The translations under genes were made by a program, and so were the position numbers. This document shows, piece after piece, positions 1 to 6,083 of a stretch of 6,277 bases of DNA (position 1 is the first letter of the stretch; each line of letters begins with the position of its first letter). The DNA is from Thermodesulfovibrio sp. Its GTDB lineage: Bacteria; Nitrospirota; Thermodesulfovibrionia; Thermodesulfovibrionales; Thermodesulfovibrionaceae. The notes beneath the pieces were generated by a model, which saw nothing but the letters and a program-made list of their open reading frames with translations, was not told the DNA's origin and did not search any database. The stretch covers positions 1-6,277 of the forward strand of contig JAOAGU010000051.1 of assembly GCA_026415595.1 (NCBI GenBank), read 5' to 3'.

Positions 1-812
1 CTCTCTGCCTTTTGAGCAAGAAAAACTGTGAACGTTCCTACTCCTGCATAGGCATCTATTATAGTTTTATCCTCACTTGATATGTAACCTAATACGGTCT
101 TGATTAAGTTTTCAGCTTGATAGCTATTTACCTGAAAAAAGGAAGGTGCTGATATTTTAAATTCTTTGTTGAAGAGTTTCTCAGTATAATAAGTCTGTCC
201 AGTTTTTAATTCATCTGTATCAATTTCTGGCTGAATAAGATAATTTCCAGTATTTACGCCATATCTTATGGTAATATTATGAGTTTTTCTTTTAGGCGTT
301 TTTCCTTGAAGAAGTGATAGTATTTGATTAATTTTTTCATGCATTATATGGCAGTACTTAACATGAAGGAATTTATGGGTGCCTCTAATTTTAAACCCTA
401 AAAGTTTATCTCTGTTTATTGAAAAATCTGCTCTGTTACGATAGTTATAGGGGTTTTCTGCTTTAATCGTTAAATTTGTGAAATCCTCCGGATTTTCAAA
501 ACCGCCAATTCTTTTAAGTTGTTCCATTACTACAATTTCTTTAAGTTTTGTTTGATAGCTATATGATACATGTTGAAAACTACATCCCCCACATCTGCCA
601 AATAACTCACAAGGGGGTGTCTCCCTGAAAAAGGAAGGTTCAATTATGTCTATAATCTCTGCTCTGTAGAAATCTCCTTCATCTTTTAATATACGGCATT
701 TAACAGTCTCTCCAGGAATGGCATATGGGATAAACACGATTTTACCATCATATTTTCCCATCGCTTCTCCAAGATGGGCAATGCCAGTTAGGGTAATTTT
801 TATTTCTTGCAC
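1..812 (-). CDS. rlmD: TrmA/RlmD-family RNA (uracil-C5)-methyltransferase with Fe-S cluster motif, C-terminus beyond window
   Basis: This enzyme transfers a methyl group from S-adenosylmethionine to C5 of a uridine in RNA, most likely 23S rRNA. The 270 residues visible cover the N-terminal TRAM RNA-binding domain (about 1-57), four cysteines C68, C74, C77 and C154 whose CxxxxxCxxC...C arrangement matches the [4Fe-4S] ligands of E. coli RlmD (RumA), the FFQVN motif (225-229), and SAM motif I DAYAGVGTF (253-261). The catalytic cysteine and the rest of the Rossmann domain lie left of position 1, so the gene is cut by the window and is not visibly broken. The GTG start at 812 is chosen because GAGG (820-823) sits 7 nt upstream and the TRAM domain begins directly after it. 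It overlaps the 3' end of the FmdE-like gene by 13 nt. The family is secure. The target base (U1939 as in RlmD, U747 as in RlmC, or both as in RlmCD) cannot be decided from sequence, so the symbol is provisional. Confidence 0.9.
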   Translation of the reverse strand, partial: MQEIKITLTGIAHLGEAMGKYDGKIVFIPYAIPGETVKCRILKDEGDFYRAEIIDIIEPSFFRETPPCELFGRCGGCSFQHVSYSYQTKLKEIVVMEQLKRIGGFENPEDFTNLTIKAENPYNYRNRADFSINRDKLLGFKIRGTHKFLHVKYCHIMHEKINQILSLLQGKTPKRKTHNITIRYGVNTGNYLIQPEIDTDELKTGQTYYTEKLFNKEFKISAPSFFQVNSYQAENLIKTVLGYISSEDKTIIDAYAGVGTFTVFLAQKAE

Positions 813-1399
813 AGTTGTGCCTCAAAACAGGGAATACAGAGAGTTTTGCCATTCAGAAGTCTTGCCTTAATCTCTGCTACTTTTTCTCCACATTGATCAC
901 ATCTTATACTTTTAAATATTCTTGCCTCCTGAGGAGATTTGTACTCAGGATATGTAATTTTGAGGATTCTATCTCTTTCAGAATTAAGTATTCTGTTTAT
1001 TTTTTCAGCTTTCCTTTTGTTTATAAAACTTAATATTTCAGGATTTCTATCTCCATCTATAAATTTTTGCCAAAGTGCTTTTTCTTCGTCTGTTTCTTTA
1101 AATTCAAAATCTATTGATATTCTTACTGCTCTTTCCTTTTTTCTGTCAAAAAATGTATAAACCTGTTTCCCGTAATCTTTGAATATGAGATTTCCCTTTC
1201 CAAAGGTACATCCTGTAAGTACCTGAATAGCATCTACTGCACAAGAGTCATTTTCCACAATGCAGACAATTTCCTCATCCTCTGCTCTCTTTATGTTCAG
1301 CTCTTCAATGGCTGCCAATGCAATTCTGTATCCAAAGGCAAGTCCTGGGCAACTGTGTCCGTGGAATTTTACTATATCTTCAAATGTTTCAAATTTCAT
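800..1399 (-). CDS. FmdE-family protein with C-terminal zinc ribbon
   Basis: This 199-residue protein belongs to the family named after subunit E of molybdenum formylmethanofuran dehydrogenase. The N-terminal FmdE core (about 1-100) begins with a family-signature HGHxCPG segment (H13, H15, C17) and continues with C46, D51-C53 and C64 in a DSCAVDAIQVLTGCTFGKGN block, residues typical of a metal- or cofactor-binding pocket. A charged, probably helical stretch (about 103-165) leads to a four-cysteine zinc ribbon (C167, C170, C188, C191). ATG at 1399 has a strong GGGAGG at 1408-1413, 8 nt upstream and inside the end of rlpA, with which it overlaps by 11 nt. None of the catalytic formylmethanofuran dehydrogenase subunits is in the window and neighbours concern proteolysis, cell wall and rRNA, so a role in C1 metabolism is not supported here. 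Stand-alone FmdE proteins occur in many anaerobes and their function is generally unassigned. Family confident, function unknown. Confidence 0.9.
   Translation of the reverse strand: MKFETFEDIVKFHGHSCPGLAFGYRIALAAIEELNIKRAEDEEIVCIVENDSCAVDAIQVLTGCTFGKGNLIFKDYGKQVYTFFDRKKERAVRISIDFEFKETDEEKALWQKFIDGDRNPEILSFINKRKAEKINRILNSERDRILKITYPEYKSPQEARIFKSIRCDQCGEKVAEIKARLLNGKTLCIPCFEAQLCKK
820..823 (-). promoter_or_regulatory. Ribosome-binding site deciding the GTG start of the methyltransferase
   Basis: On the minus strand this reads GAGG, 7 nt before the GTG at 812. It lies within the last codons of the upstream FmdE-like gene, so translation is probably coupled. No ATG is available before the TRAM domain, so this site supports the GTG start. 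Confidence 0.6.
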
Positions 1400-2108
1400 C
1401 CTTTAAGCCTCCCTCAAAAGTTGTTATGAGGACTTTATAGCCTTCCTGCCCCATAATTTTGGCAATACTATATGCTTCGTCATAGTTTTTAAATTTACCA
1501 ACTCTTACTCTATAAAAGGTTTCTCCTCTTAGAACAGTTTTAGTGATGTAAACATTGTTATAATTAAGGCTAAGAGATTGCTTTAACCTGATTGCATTTT
1601 CAATATCTTTAAATGCTCCTACTTGTATTGTTAATTGTCCAAAAATTGGGCTATATTTGACATATCTTACATAATTGGAATCTCTACCAATAGGCTCCAT
1701 TAAAACTTCTGTCATTCCTGCGCCAATGAGGTCAATTTGTTTTGCTGAAGCATAAGATAAATCAATATCTCTACCAGGAATAAATGGTCCTCTATCATTT
1801 ACAGTGCATACTACATCTTTACCGTTTTTAAGATTTATAACTCTGAGCTTTGTACCAAAGGGATATTCTCTATGAGCACAGGTATATTCATACATGTTAT
1901 ATATCTCTCCTGAAGCAGTAGGTCTTCCATGAAATTCTGAGCCATACCATGTAGCAATTCCTATTTTTGCCTCCGTTGTGGGGTACTCAAGGGTTGTTGT
2001 TTTTTTTGTTGGTGCACAGGAAATTACCAGTAAAAAACCCAAGCAAATGACCTTAATCTTTAATCCTTCAGCCTTAATTTTATAAAATGTATCTACTGAG
2101 GTCTTCAC
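1389..2108 (-). CDS. rlpA: RlpA-like septal-ring lipoprotein with SPOR domain
   Basis: RlpA proteins are outer-membrane lipoproteins that gather at the division septum; the Pseudomonas aeruginosa enzyme is a lytic transglycosylase acting on peptide-free ('denuded') glycan. Seen here: a hydrophobic segment (about 20-30) ending in lipobox VIS-C31; a double-psi beta-barrel domain (about 48-140) with GIATWYG, a GE...H segment and VNDRGPF; and a SPOR domain (about 156-232) with QVGAF and YRVRVGKF, which in this family binds denuded peptidoglycan. By spacing, E68, N71, H79 and D105 fall at the P. aeruginosa active-site positions, with Asn where that enzyme has Asp. The barrel also carries C77 and C101. 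The start is uncertain. GTG at 2108 gives a long n-region before the signal peptide, overlaps hslU by 29 nt and has no clear ribosome site; a rare ATT at 2057, 7 nt after GAAGG (2065-2069), would give a short typical lipoprotein signal. Family assignment is secure; whether it still cuts glycan is open. Confidence 0.92.
   Translation of the reverse strand: MKTSVDTFYKIKAEGLKIKVICLGFLLVISCAPTKKTTTLEYPTTEAKIGIATWYGSEFHGRPTASGEIYNMYEYTCAHREYPFGTKLRVINLKNGKDVVCTVNDRGPFIPGRDIDLSYASAKQIDLIGAGMTEVLMEPIGRDSNYVRYVKYSPIFGQLTIQVGAFKDIENAIRLKQSLSLNYNNVYITKTVLRGETFYRVRVGKFKNYDEAYSIAKIMGQEGYKVLITTFEGGLKDEI
1408..1413 (-). promoter_or_regulatory. Ribosome-binding site of the FmdE-family gene
   Basis: GGGAGG on the minus strand, 8 nt before the ATG at 1399. 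It lies inside the last codons of rlpA, pointing to coupled translation of the two genes. Confidence 0.7.
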
Positions 2109-3417
2109 TTTTAATTATTTCATTAAGTTTTTCTCTGACAAATTTTGCATCAATCAATATTTTTTTTCCTGTTAGTTCTGCTGCATTGAAAGAAATGTCT
2201 TCAAGAAGCTTTTCCATTACTGTATGAAGTCTTCTTGCACCTATGTTTTCTGTTTTTTCATTAACAAGTTGAGAAATCTCTGCAATTTCAGCTATTCCGT
2301 CTTTGGTAAATTCAAGCTCTACGCCTTCTGTGTTTAGAAGTGCTATGTATTGTTTAATTAAAGCATTGTCTGGTTCGGTAAGAATTTTTATAAATTCTTC
2401 TTTACCAAGGGAGCTAAGTTCTACTCTTATAGGAAATCTACCTTGAAGTTCTGGAATTAAATCTGAAGGTTTTGATATGTGAAAGGCACCTGCAGCAATA
2501 AAAAGTATATGGTCTGTCTTTACAGGACCATACTTAGTTGTAACCGTAGATCCTTCAACAATAGGAAGTAAATCTCTCTGAACACCTTCACGGGATACAT
2601 CAGGACCATAAGAACCTCCTCTGGAGGCTATTTTATCAATTTCATCAATAAATACTATTCCCGTTTGTTCAACGCGTTCAATTGCTTCTTTTGTTACTTT
2701 TTCCATGTCTATTAATTTGTTAGCTTCTTCTTGGGTAAATATTGTGAGAGCTTCTAAAACTTTTACTTTTTTTCTTTTTACTTTTTCAGGAAGAAAACTT
2801 CCAAGCATTTCCTTTAAATTTATCTCAATTTCTTCCATTGCTACATTAGAGATTACTCCGAAAGGTATAACTTTTTCTTTGATGTCAATTTCTATATATC
2901 TTTCATTTAGCACACCTTCTCGTAATTGTTTTCTGAGCTTTTCTCTCGTTTCTTGATATCTTGTTCTCTCCTCTGCCTCATCTGTATCTCTCGTATATCT
3001 TGGTTGAGGTAATAGGATATCAAGAACTCTTTCTTCAGCCATTTGTTTAGCTTTTTCTTGAACTCTCTGGGAATGTTCCTGCTTAACCATATTCATAGAT
3101 ACTTCTGTAAGGTCTCTTACAATAGATTCTACATCTCTACCGACATAACCAACTTCTGTGAATTTTGATGCTTCCACTTTAACAAAAGGTGCATTCACCA
3201 ATCTTGCAAGTCTCCTTGCAATTTCTGTCTTTCCCACACCTGTTGGTCCTATCATTAAGATATTTTTTGGTAAAACTTCATCTCTTAATTCCTTTGGCAG
3301 TAATTGCCTGCGAAATCTGTTTCTAAGAGCAATTGCAACAGCCTTTTTTGCACCTTCCTGTCCTATGATAAATTTATCTAACTCTTCAACTATTTTCTTA
3401 GGGGTAAGATTTTCCAT
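2080..3417 (-). CDS. hslU: HslU (ClpY), AAA+ unfoldase ATPase of the HslVU protease
   Basis: HslU forms a hexameric ring that unfolds substrate proteins with ATP and threads them into the HslV peptidase in the cytoplasm. At 445 residues it is the usual full length (E. coli about 443). Visible in order: N-terminal IIGQ segment (about 17-20), Walker A GPTGVGKT (57-64), pore loop GYVG (90-93), an inserted I domain rich in charged residues (about 105-245), Walker B VFIDEID (255-261), a LQGRFPIRV stretch with the presumed arginine finger R327, and sensor-2 GARRLHT (393-399). The C-terminus EDLSRYIL is the conserved tail that docks into HslV to activate it. ATG at 3417 overlaps the hslV stop by one base (TAATG), with GGAGG at 3428-3432 inside hslV, so the two subunits are likely made in a coupled ratio. 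Nothing is missing or altered. Confidence 0.98.
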   Translation of the reverse strand: MENLTPKKIVEELDKFIIGQEGAKKAVAIALRNRFRRQLLPKELRDEVLPKNILMIGPTGVGKTEIARRLARLVNAPFVKVEASKFTEVGYVGRDVESIVRDLTEVSMNMVKQEHSQRVQEKAKQMAEERVLDILLPQPRYTRDTDEAEERTRYQETREKLRKQLREGVLNERYIEIDIKEKVIPFGVISNVAMEEIEINLKEMLGSFLPEKVKRKKVKVLEALTIFTQEEANKLIDMEKVTKEAIERVEQTGIVFIDEIDKIASRGGSYGPDVSREGVQRDLLPIVEGSTVTTKYGPVKTDHILFIAAGAFHISKPSDLIPELQGRFPIRVELSSLGKEEFIKILTEPDNALIKQYIALLNTEGVELEFTKDGIAEIAEISQLVNEKTENIGARRLHTVMEKLLEDISFNAAELTGKKILIDAKFVREKLNEIIKSEDLSRYIL

Positions 3418-3950
3418 TATTCTAATTCCTCCAATACAATCATGTTATTCGTATATATACATATCTTTGATGCAATTTCCATTGCTTTTATAGCAATTTC
3501 CTTAGCAGAAAGCTGCGTATTATCATAAAGCGCCTTTGCTGCAGAATAAGCAAAAGCCCCTCCTGAGCCAATTGAGGCGATCTGGTCTTCAGGTTCAATA
3601 ACATCTCCATTACCTGAGATAATCAATATATGCTCTCTGTCAGCAACAATTAGCAATGCTTCAAGTCTTCTTAGAATTTTATCAGTTCTCCAATCTTTAG
3701 CCAGTTCCACAGCAGCTCTTAATAAATTTCCTTTATATGTTTCAAGTTTTCCTTCAAATCTTTCAAAAAGCGTGAAAGCATCAGCCGTTGAACCGGCAAA
3801 TCCTGTAAGAACTTTTCCATTGTAAAGCCTTCTTATTTTTTTTGCATTATGTTTAAGCACTGTATTTCCAAGGGTGACTTGTCCATCAGATGCTATAACA
3901 ACAGAATTATTTCTTTTCACACATAAAACTGTTGTTCCATGCAATTCCAT
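3417..3950 (-). CDS. hslV: HslV (ClpQ), threonine peptidase of the HslVU protease
   Basis: HslV is the proteasome-like peptidase core (a double hexamer) that degrades proteins delivered by HslU. The 177-residue protein has the catalytic residues in family spacing: T6 (nucleophile), D22 in SDGQVTLGN and K38 in HNAKKIRRL, equivalent to E. coli T1, D17 and K33. GFAGSTADAFTLFERFE (50-66), the GSGG turn (128-131) and the CIYTNN...LEELE tail are also typical. Before T6 there is a five-residue leader MELHG; cleavage after Gly5 would be needed to free the threonine. ATG at 3950 follows the xerC stop directly, with no gap, and has a near-perfect AAGGAGG (3959-3965) 8 nt upstream. The conserved gene order xerC-hslV-hslU and complete active site make the call very secure. 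Confidence 0.98.
   Translation of the reverse strand: MELHGTTVLCVKRNNSVVIASDGQVTLGNTVLKHNAKKIRRLYNGKVLTGFAGSTADAFTLFERFEGKLETYKGNLLRAAVELAKDWRTDKILRRLEALLIVADREHILIISGNGDVIEPEDQIASIGSGGAFAYSAAKALYDNTQLSAKEIAIKAMEIASKICIYTNNMIVLEELE
3428..3432 (-). promoter_or_regulatory. Ribosome-binding site of hslU, inside hslV
   Basis: GGAGG on the minus strand, 10 nt before the hslU ATG and within the final codons of hslV. Combined with the TAATG stop/start overlap this indicates coupled translation of peptidase and ATPase. Confidence 0.7.
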
Positions 3951-4856
3951 TTAAATATCCTCCTTTGTTAGTGGATGGGATTTATCATAAATCTCAATTA
4001 AGTATTTTAAATCTAAGTGTGTATAAATCTGAGTTGTTGAAAGAGATGAGTGTCCGAGCAACTCCTGAATTACTCTTAAATCAGCTCCTTCCATAAGAAG
4101 ATGGCTTGCGAATGTATGTCTGAGCGTGTGAGGACCTATTTTATCCTGTAGTCCAATGGCTTTTGCATATTTAAGGACAATTCTTCTTATTTGCCTATCA
4201 GATAACCTATTGCCTCTGTTGTTTATAAAAAGAGGGGTTTCATCAGAAGAGAAATTCTTTTTTATCTTTAAGATTTGTCGTATGGCAAGATATTTTTTTA
4301 ATGCTTCCTTTGCTTTTTGCCCGGTGGGTACAATTCTTTCTTTATTGCCCTTACCTCTCACTTTTATAAAGCCATCTTTTAGCTCAATATCCTCAAGATT
4401 TAGGCTACACATTTCACTTACTCTTATTCCGCAGCCATATAGAAGTTCAAGAATTGCTCTATCTCGTTGGACAGTGAATTTATCTTCAGAAGGTGCTTCA
4501 ACAAGTTTGAAGGTATCATCGACTGTGAGAAATTTCGGTAATTTTCTCTTAATTTTCAGAGAAGAGACCACTCTTGCAGGATTAATTGTTATAATTCCTT
4601 CATTATAAAGATAGGAAAAGAAAGACCTTATTGTAGAAAGCTTTCTTGAAACGGTTGTTTTTGAGTTGCCTTTTAGAATTTGTTCTGAAATAAATCCTCT
4701 TATAACCATGGTGTCTATTTTTTCAAGTTCAATTTTTGCAAAATTAAAAAATTCTTTTAGATCATTTTTATATGCTCTTAGTGTATGAGGTGAATCCCCT
4801 CTTTGAATTTTTATATGTTTGAGAAAATTATTTATATGAGTTAATGTTTCTTCCAC
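3951..4856 (-). CDS. xerC: XerC/XerD-type tyrosine recombinase
   Basis: Xer recombinases resolve chromosome dimers at the dif site during division. This 301-residue protein has the family's usual length. The N-terminal SAM-like core-binding domain (about 1-90) contains the SPHTLRAYKNDLKEF motif; the catalytic domain (about 108-290) shows R145 (GIRVSE), K169 (RGKGNKER), H243 and R246 (HTLRHTFA), H269 (LLGHSS) and the nucleophile Y278 (TQIYTH), so all active-site residues are present. It is the first gene of the leftward operon and abuts hslV, as codV/xerC precedes clpQ-clpY in Bacillus, which favours the name xerC over xerD. The start is GTG at 4856; there is no ATG or TTG option that keeps the N-terminal domain, and no Shine-Dalgarno sequence close by. 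A mobile-element integrase is less likely because no repeats, att-like sites or phage genes are nearby and it is embedded in a housekeeping operon. Whether a second Xer partner exists elsewhere cannot be seen. Confidence 0.93.
   Translation of the reverse strand: MEETLTHINNFLKHIKIQRGDSPHTLRAYKNDLKEFFNFAKIELEKIDTMVIRGFISEQILKGNSKTTVSRKLSTIRSFFSYLYNEGIITINPARVVSSLKIKRKLPKFLTVDDTFKLVEAPSEDKFTVQRDRAILELLYGCGIRVSEMCSLNLEDIELKDGFIKVRGKGNKERIVPTGQKAKEALKKYLAIRQILKIKKNFSSDETPLFINNRGNRLSDRQIRRIVLKYAKAIGLQDKIGPHTLRHTFASHLLMEGADLRVIQELLGHSSLSTTQIYTHLDLKYLIEIYDKSHPLTKEDI
3959..3965 (-). promoter_or_regulatory. Strong ribosome-binding site of hslV
   Basis: AAGGAGG on the minus strand, 8 nt before the hslV ATG, located in the last codons of xerC. 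It is the strongest Shine-Dalgarno match of the leftward operon and contrasts with its absence in front of xerC, so hslV may be translated more than the first gene. Confidence 0.75.
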
Positions 4857-4867
4857 ACTTAAAAGAT

Positions 4868-4897
4868 ATTGTAAAATCCTATGCTCAATTAAATCAA
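4868..4897 (-). promoter_or_regulatory. Predicted sigma70-type promoter of the xerC-hslVU-rlpA operon
   Basis: On the minus strand a -35 box TTGATT (4892-4897; 4 of 6 consensus) and a -10 box TACAAT (4868-4873; 5 of 6) are separated by 18 nt. The expected transcription start is near 4860, only about 4 nt before the xerC GTG at 4856. No other gap exists in the six-gene string, so this probably drives the whole operon, although internal promoters cannot be excluded. Confidence 0.6.
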
Positions 4898-4908
4898 CAT
4901 TCTAAGTC

Positions 4909-4938
4909 TTGACATAAAGATATTTATTAGTTTATAAA
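4909..4938 (+). promoter_or_regulatory. Predicted sigma70-type promoter of the ino1 operon
   Basis: A perfect -35 box TTGACA (4909-4914) is followed after 18 nt by TATAAA (4933-4938; 5 of 6 consensus). The start of transcription should lie near 4945, giving a leader of about 40 nt before the ino1 ATG. It is the best promoter match in the window and faces away from the xerC promoter. Confidence 0.7.
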
Positions 4939-4972
4939 ATTTTGTTTTAGCATTTTTTTCAGACAAAAGGAT

Positions 4973-4978
4973 AAGGAG
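4973..4978 (+). promoter_or_regulatory. Ribosome-binding site of ino1
   Basis: AAGGAG, 6 nt before the ATG at 4985; a strong canonical site that fixes this start. Confidence 0.8.
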
Positions 4979-4984
4979 ATAAGA

Positions 4985-6082
4985 ATGGGGAAGATAAGAC
5001 TTGCCATTGTTGGACTCGGAAACTGTGCAAGCGCTCTTATTCAAGGAATTGAATATTATAAAAATCATGGTTCAGAGGAGAGGGTTCCTGGGCTAATGCA
5101 TGTTGATATAGGAGGATATCTGCCCGGAGATATAGAAGTTGTTGCAGCCTTTGATATAGATAAAAGAAAGGTTAATAAACCGCTTAAAGAGGCTGTATTT
5201 GCAAAGCCCAACTGTACTAAAGTTTTTTTTCCTGATTTGCCAGATTATCCTGTTAAAGTTTCAATGGGTCCTGTCCTTGACGGAGTTGCGGAACATATGA
5301 AGGATTATCCTGATGATAAAAGATTTATTCCTTCCGATGAAAAACCAGTGGACGTGGTGAAGGTCCTTAAGAAAACAGGTGCAGAAATAATGGTAAGCTA
5401 CCTTCCTGTGGGTTCTGAAGAAGCAACAAGATATTATGCTCAATGTGCCCTTGAAGCTGGAGTTGCCTTTATTAACTGTATTCCAGTTTTTATCGCTTCA
5501 AATGATGAATGGATTAGGAAATTTGAAGAAAAAAATATTCCGATAATAGGAGATGATATAAAAAGTCAAATAGGAGCAACAATTGTTCATAGAGTTCTTA
5601 GCAAACTTTTTATGCACAGAGGCGTTAAGATAACAAATACCTATCAGTTAAATGTTGGTGGGAATACAGATTTTCTTAATATGCTTAATCGTAGCAGACT
5701 GATTTCAAAAAAGATTTCAAAAACAGAGGCAGTAACGAGCCAGATTACCCATGAACTCTCAGCAGACCATGTTCATATCGGACCATCTGATTATATTCCT
5801 TGGATGAATGACAACAAAGTATGTTTTCTAAGAATTGAAGGTGAAATTTTTGGTAATGTTCCGATAAATCTGGAGCTCAGGTTAAGCGTGGAGGATTCAC
5901 CAAATAGTGCTGGCGTTGTTATTGATGCTATAAGATGTTGTAAATTAGCTCTTGACAGGGGCATAGGTGGTTTACTTATCTCACCCTCAGCTTATTTTAT
6001 GAAGCATCCAAGAGTACAGTATCCTGATGAAGTTGCAAAAAATATGGTGGAGGAGTTTATAGAAGGAAAGAGGGAAAGATAG
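4985..6082 (+). CDS. ino1: Inositol-3-phosphate synthase (Ino1/MIPS), actinobacterial-type
   Basis: This cytoplasmic NAD-dependent enzyme converts glucose 6-phosphate to 1D-myo-inositol 3-phosphate, the entry to all inositol compounds. At 365 residues it is the size of the short Mycobacterium tuberculosis enzyme (about 367) and much shorter than eukaryotic forms. The Rossmann domain starts at once with the NAD-binding loop VGLGNCAS (9-16) and includes SYLPVGSEEA (138-147). The catalytic/tetramerisation domain shows GDDIKSQIGATI (189-200), LNVGGNTDFLNM (222-233), the lysine-rich SKKISK (241-246), HIGPSDYIPW (264-273) and DSPNSAGVV (304-312), all family hallmarks, with the lysines expected for sugar-phosphate binding. 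ATG at 4985 is preceded by a strong ribosome site and its own promoter. One base after its stop comes a CDP-alcohol phosphotransferase, implying the product feeds an inositol phospholipid or polar inositol solute. No truncation or frameshift is seen. Confidence 0.96.
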   Translation: MGKIRLAIVGLGNCASALIQGIEYYKNHGSEERVPGLMHVDIGGYLPGDIEVVAAFDIDKRKVNKPLKEAVFAKPNCTKVFFPDLPDYPVKVSMGPVLDGVAEHMKDYPDDKRFIPSDEKPVDVVKVLKKTGAEIMVSYLPVGSEEATRYYAQCALEAGVAFINCIPVFIASNDEWIRKFEEKNIPIIGDDIKSQIGATIVHRVLSKLFMHRGVKITNTYQLNVGGNTDFLNMLNRSRLISKKISKTEAVTSQITHELSADHVHIGPSDYIPWMNDNKVCFLRIEGEIFGNVPINLELRLSVEDSPNSAGVVIDAIRCCKLALDRGIGGLLISPSAYFMKHPRVQYPDEVAKNMVEEFIEGKRER

Positions 6083-6083
6083 T

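Larger units (their letters stand above)
4857..4984. other. Divergent intergenic region between xerC and ino1
   Basis: This 128-bp, very AT-rich segment is the only appreciable non-coding stretch. It contains two back-to-back promoters, the ino1 ribosome-binding site, and a small palindrome TTTATAAA (4931-4938) that overlaps the rightward -10 box. No riboswitch-like fold, terminator or small ORF was recognised in it. Confidence 0.8.

Noticed and set aside
815..1160. Short plus-strand open frames opposite the FmdE-family gene
   Set aside because: They lie antisense to a clearly conserved protein, consist of low-complexity Phe/Ser/Leu/Ile-rich translations and have no supporting ribosome sites.
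800..1399. FmdE-like gene as evidence for methanogenesis or formylmethanofuran metabolism
   Set aside because: No catalytic formylmethanofuran dehydrogenase subunits or C1 pathway genes are visible, and stand-alone FmdE homologues are widespread.
2705..3493. Plus-strand open frames opposite hslU and hslV
   Set aside because: Antisense shadows of well-conserved genes; no recognisable domain, and composition mirrors the coding strand.
4156..4608. 150-codon plus-strand frame opposite xerC
   Set aside because: The xerC catalytic residues are in the other strand; this frame shows no motif and lacks its own promoter or ribosome site.
3951..4856. Tyrosine recombinase as an integrase marking a genomic island
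   Set aside because: It is a standard-length Xer protein in the conserved xerC-hslV-hslU order; no tRNA, att-like repeats or phage genes are present in the window.
4931..4938. Palindrome TTTATAAA as a repressor operator
   Set aside because: Too short and AT-only in an AT-rich spacer; it simply coincides with the predicted -10 box of ino1.
5261..5443. 60-codon minus-strand frame opposite ino1
   Set aside because: Shadow of a conserved part of ino1; Cys/His/Phe-rich translation without a family pattern.
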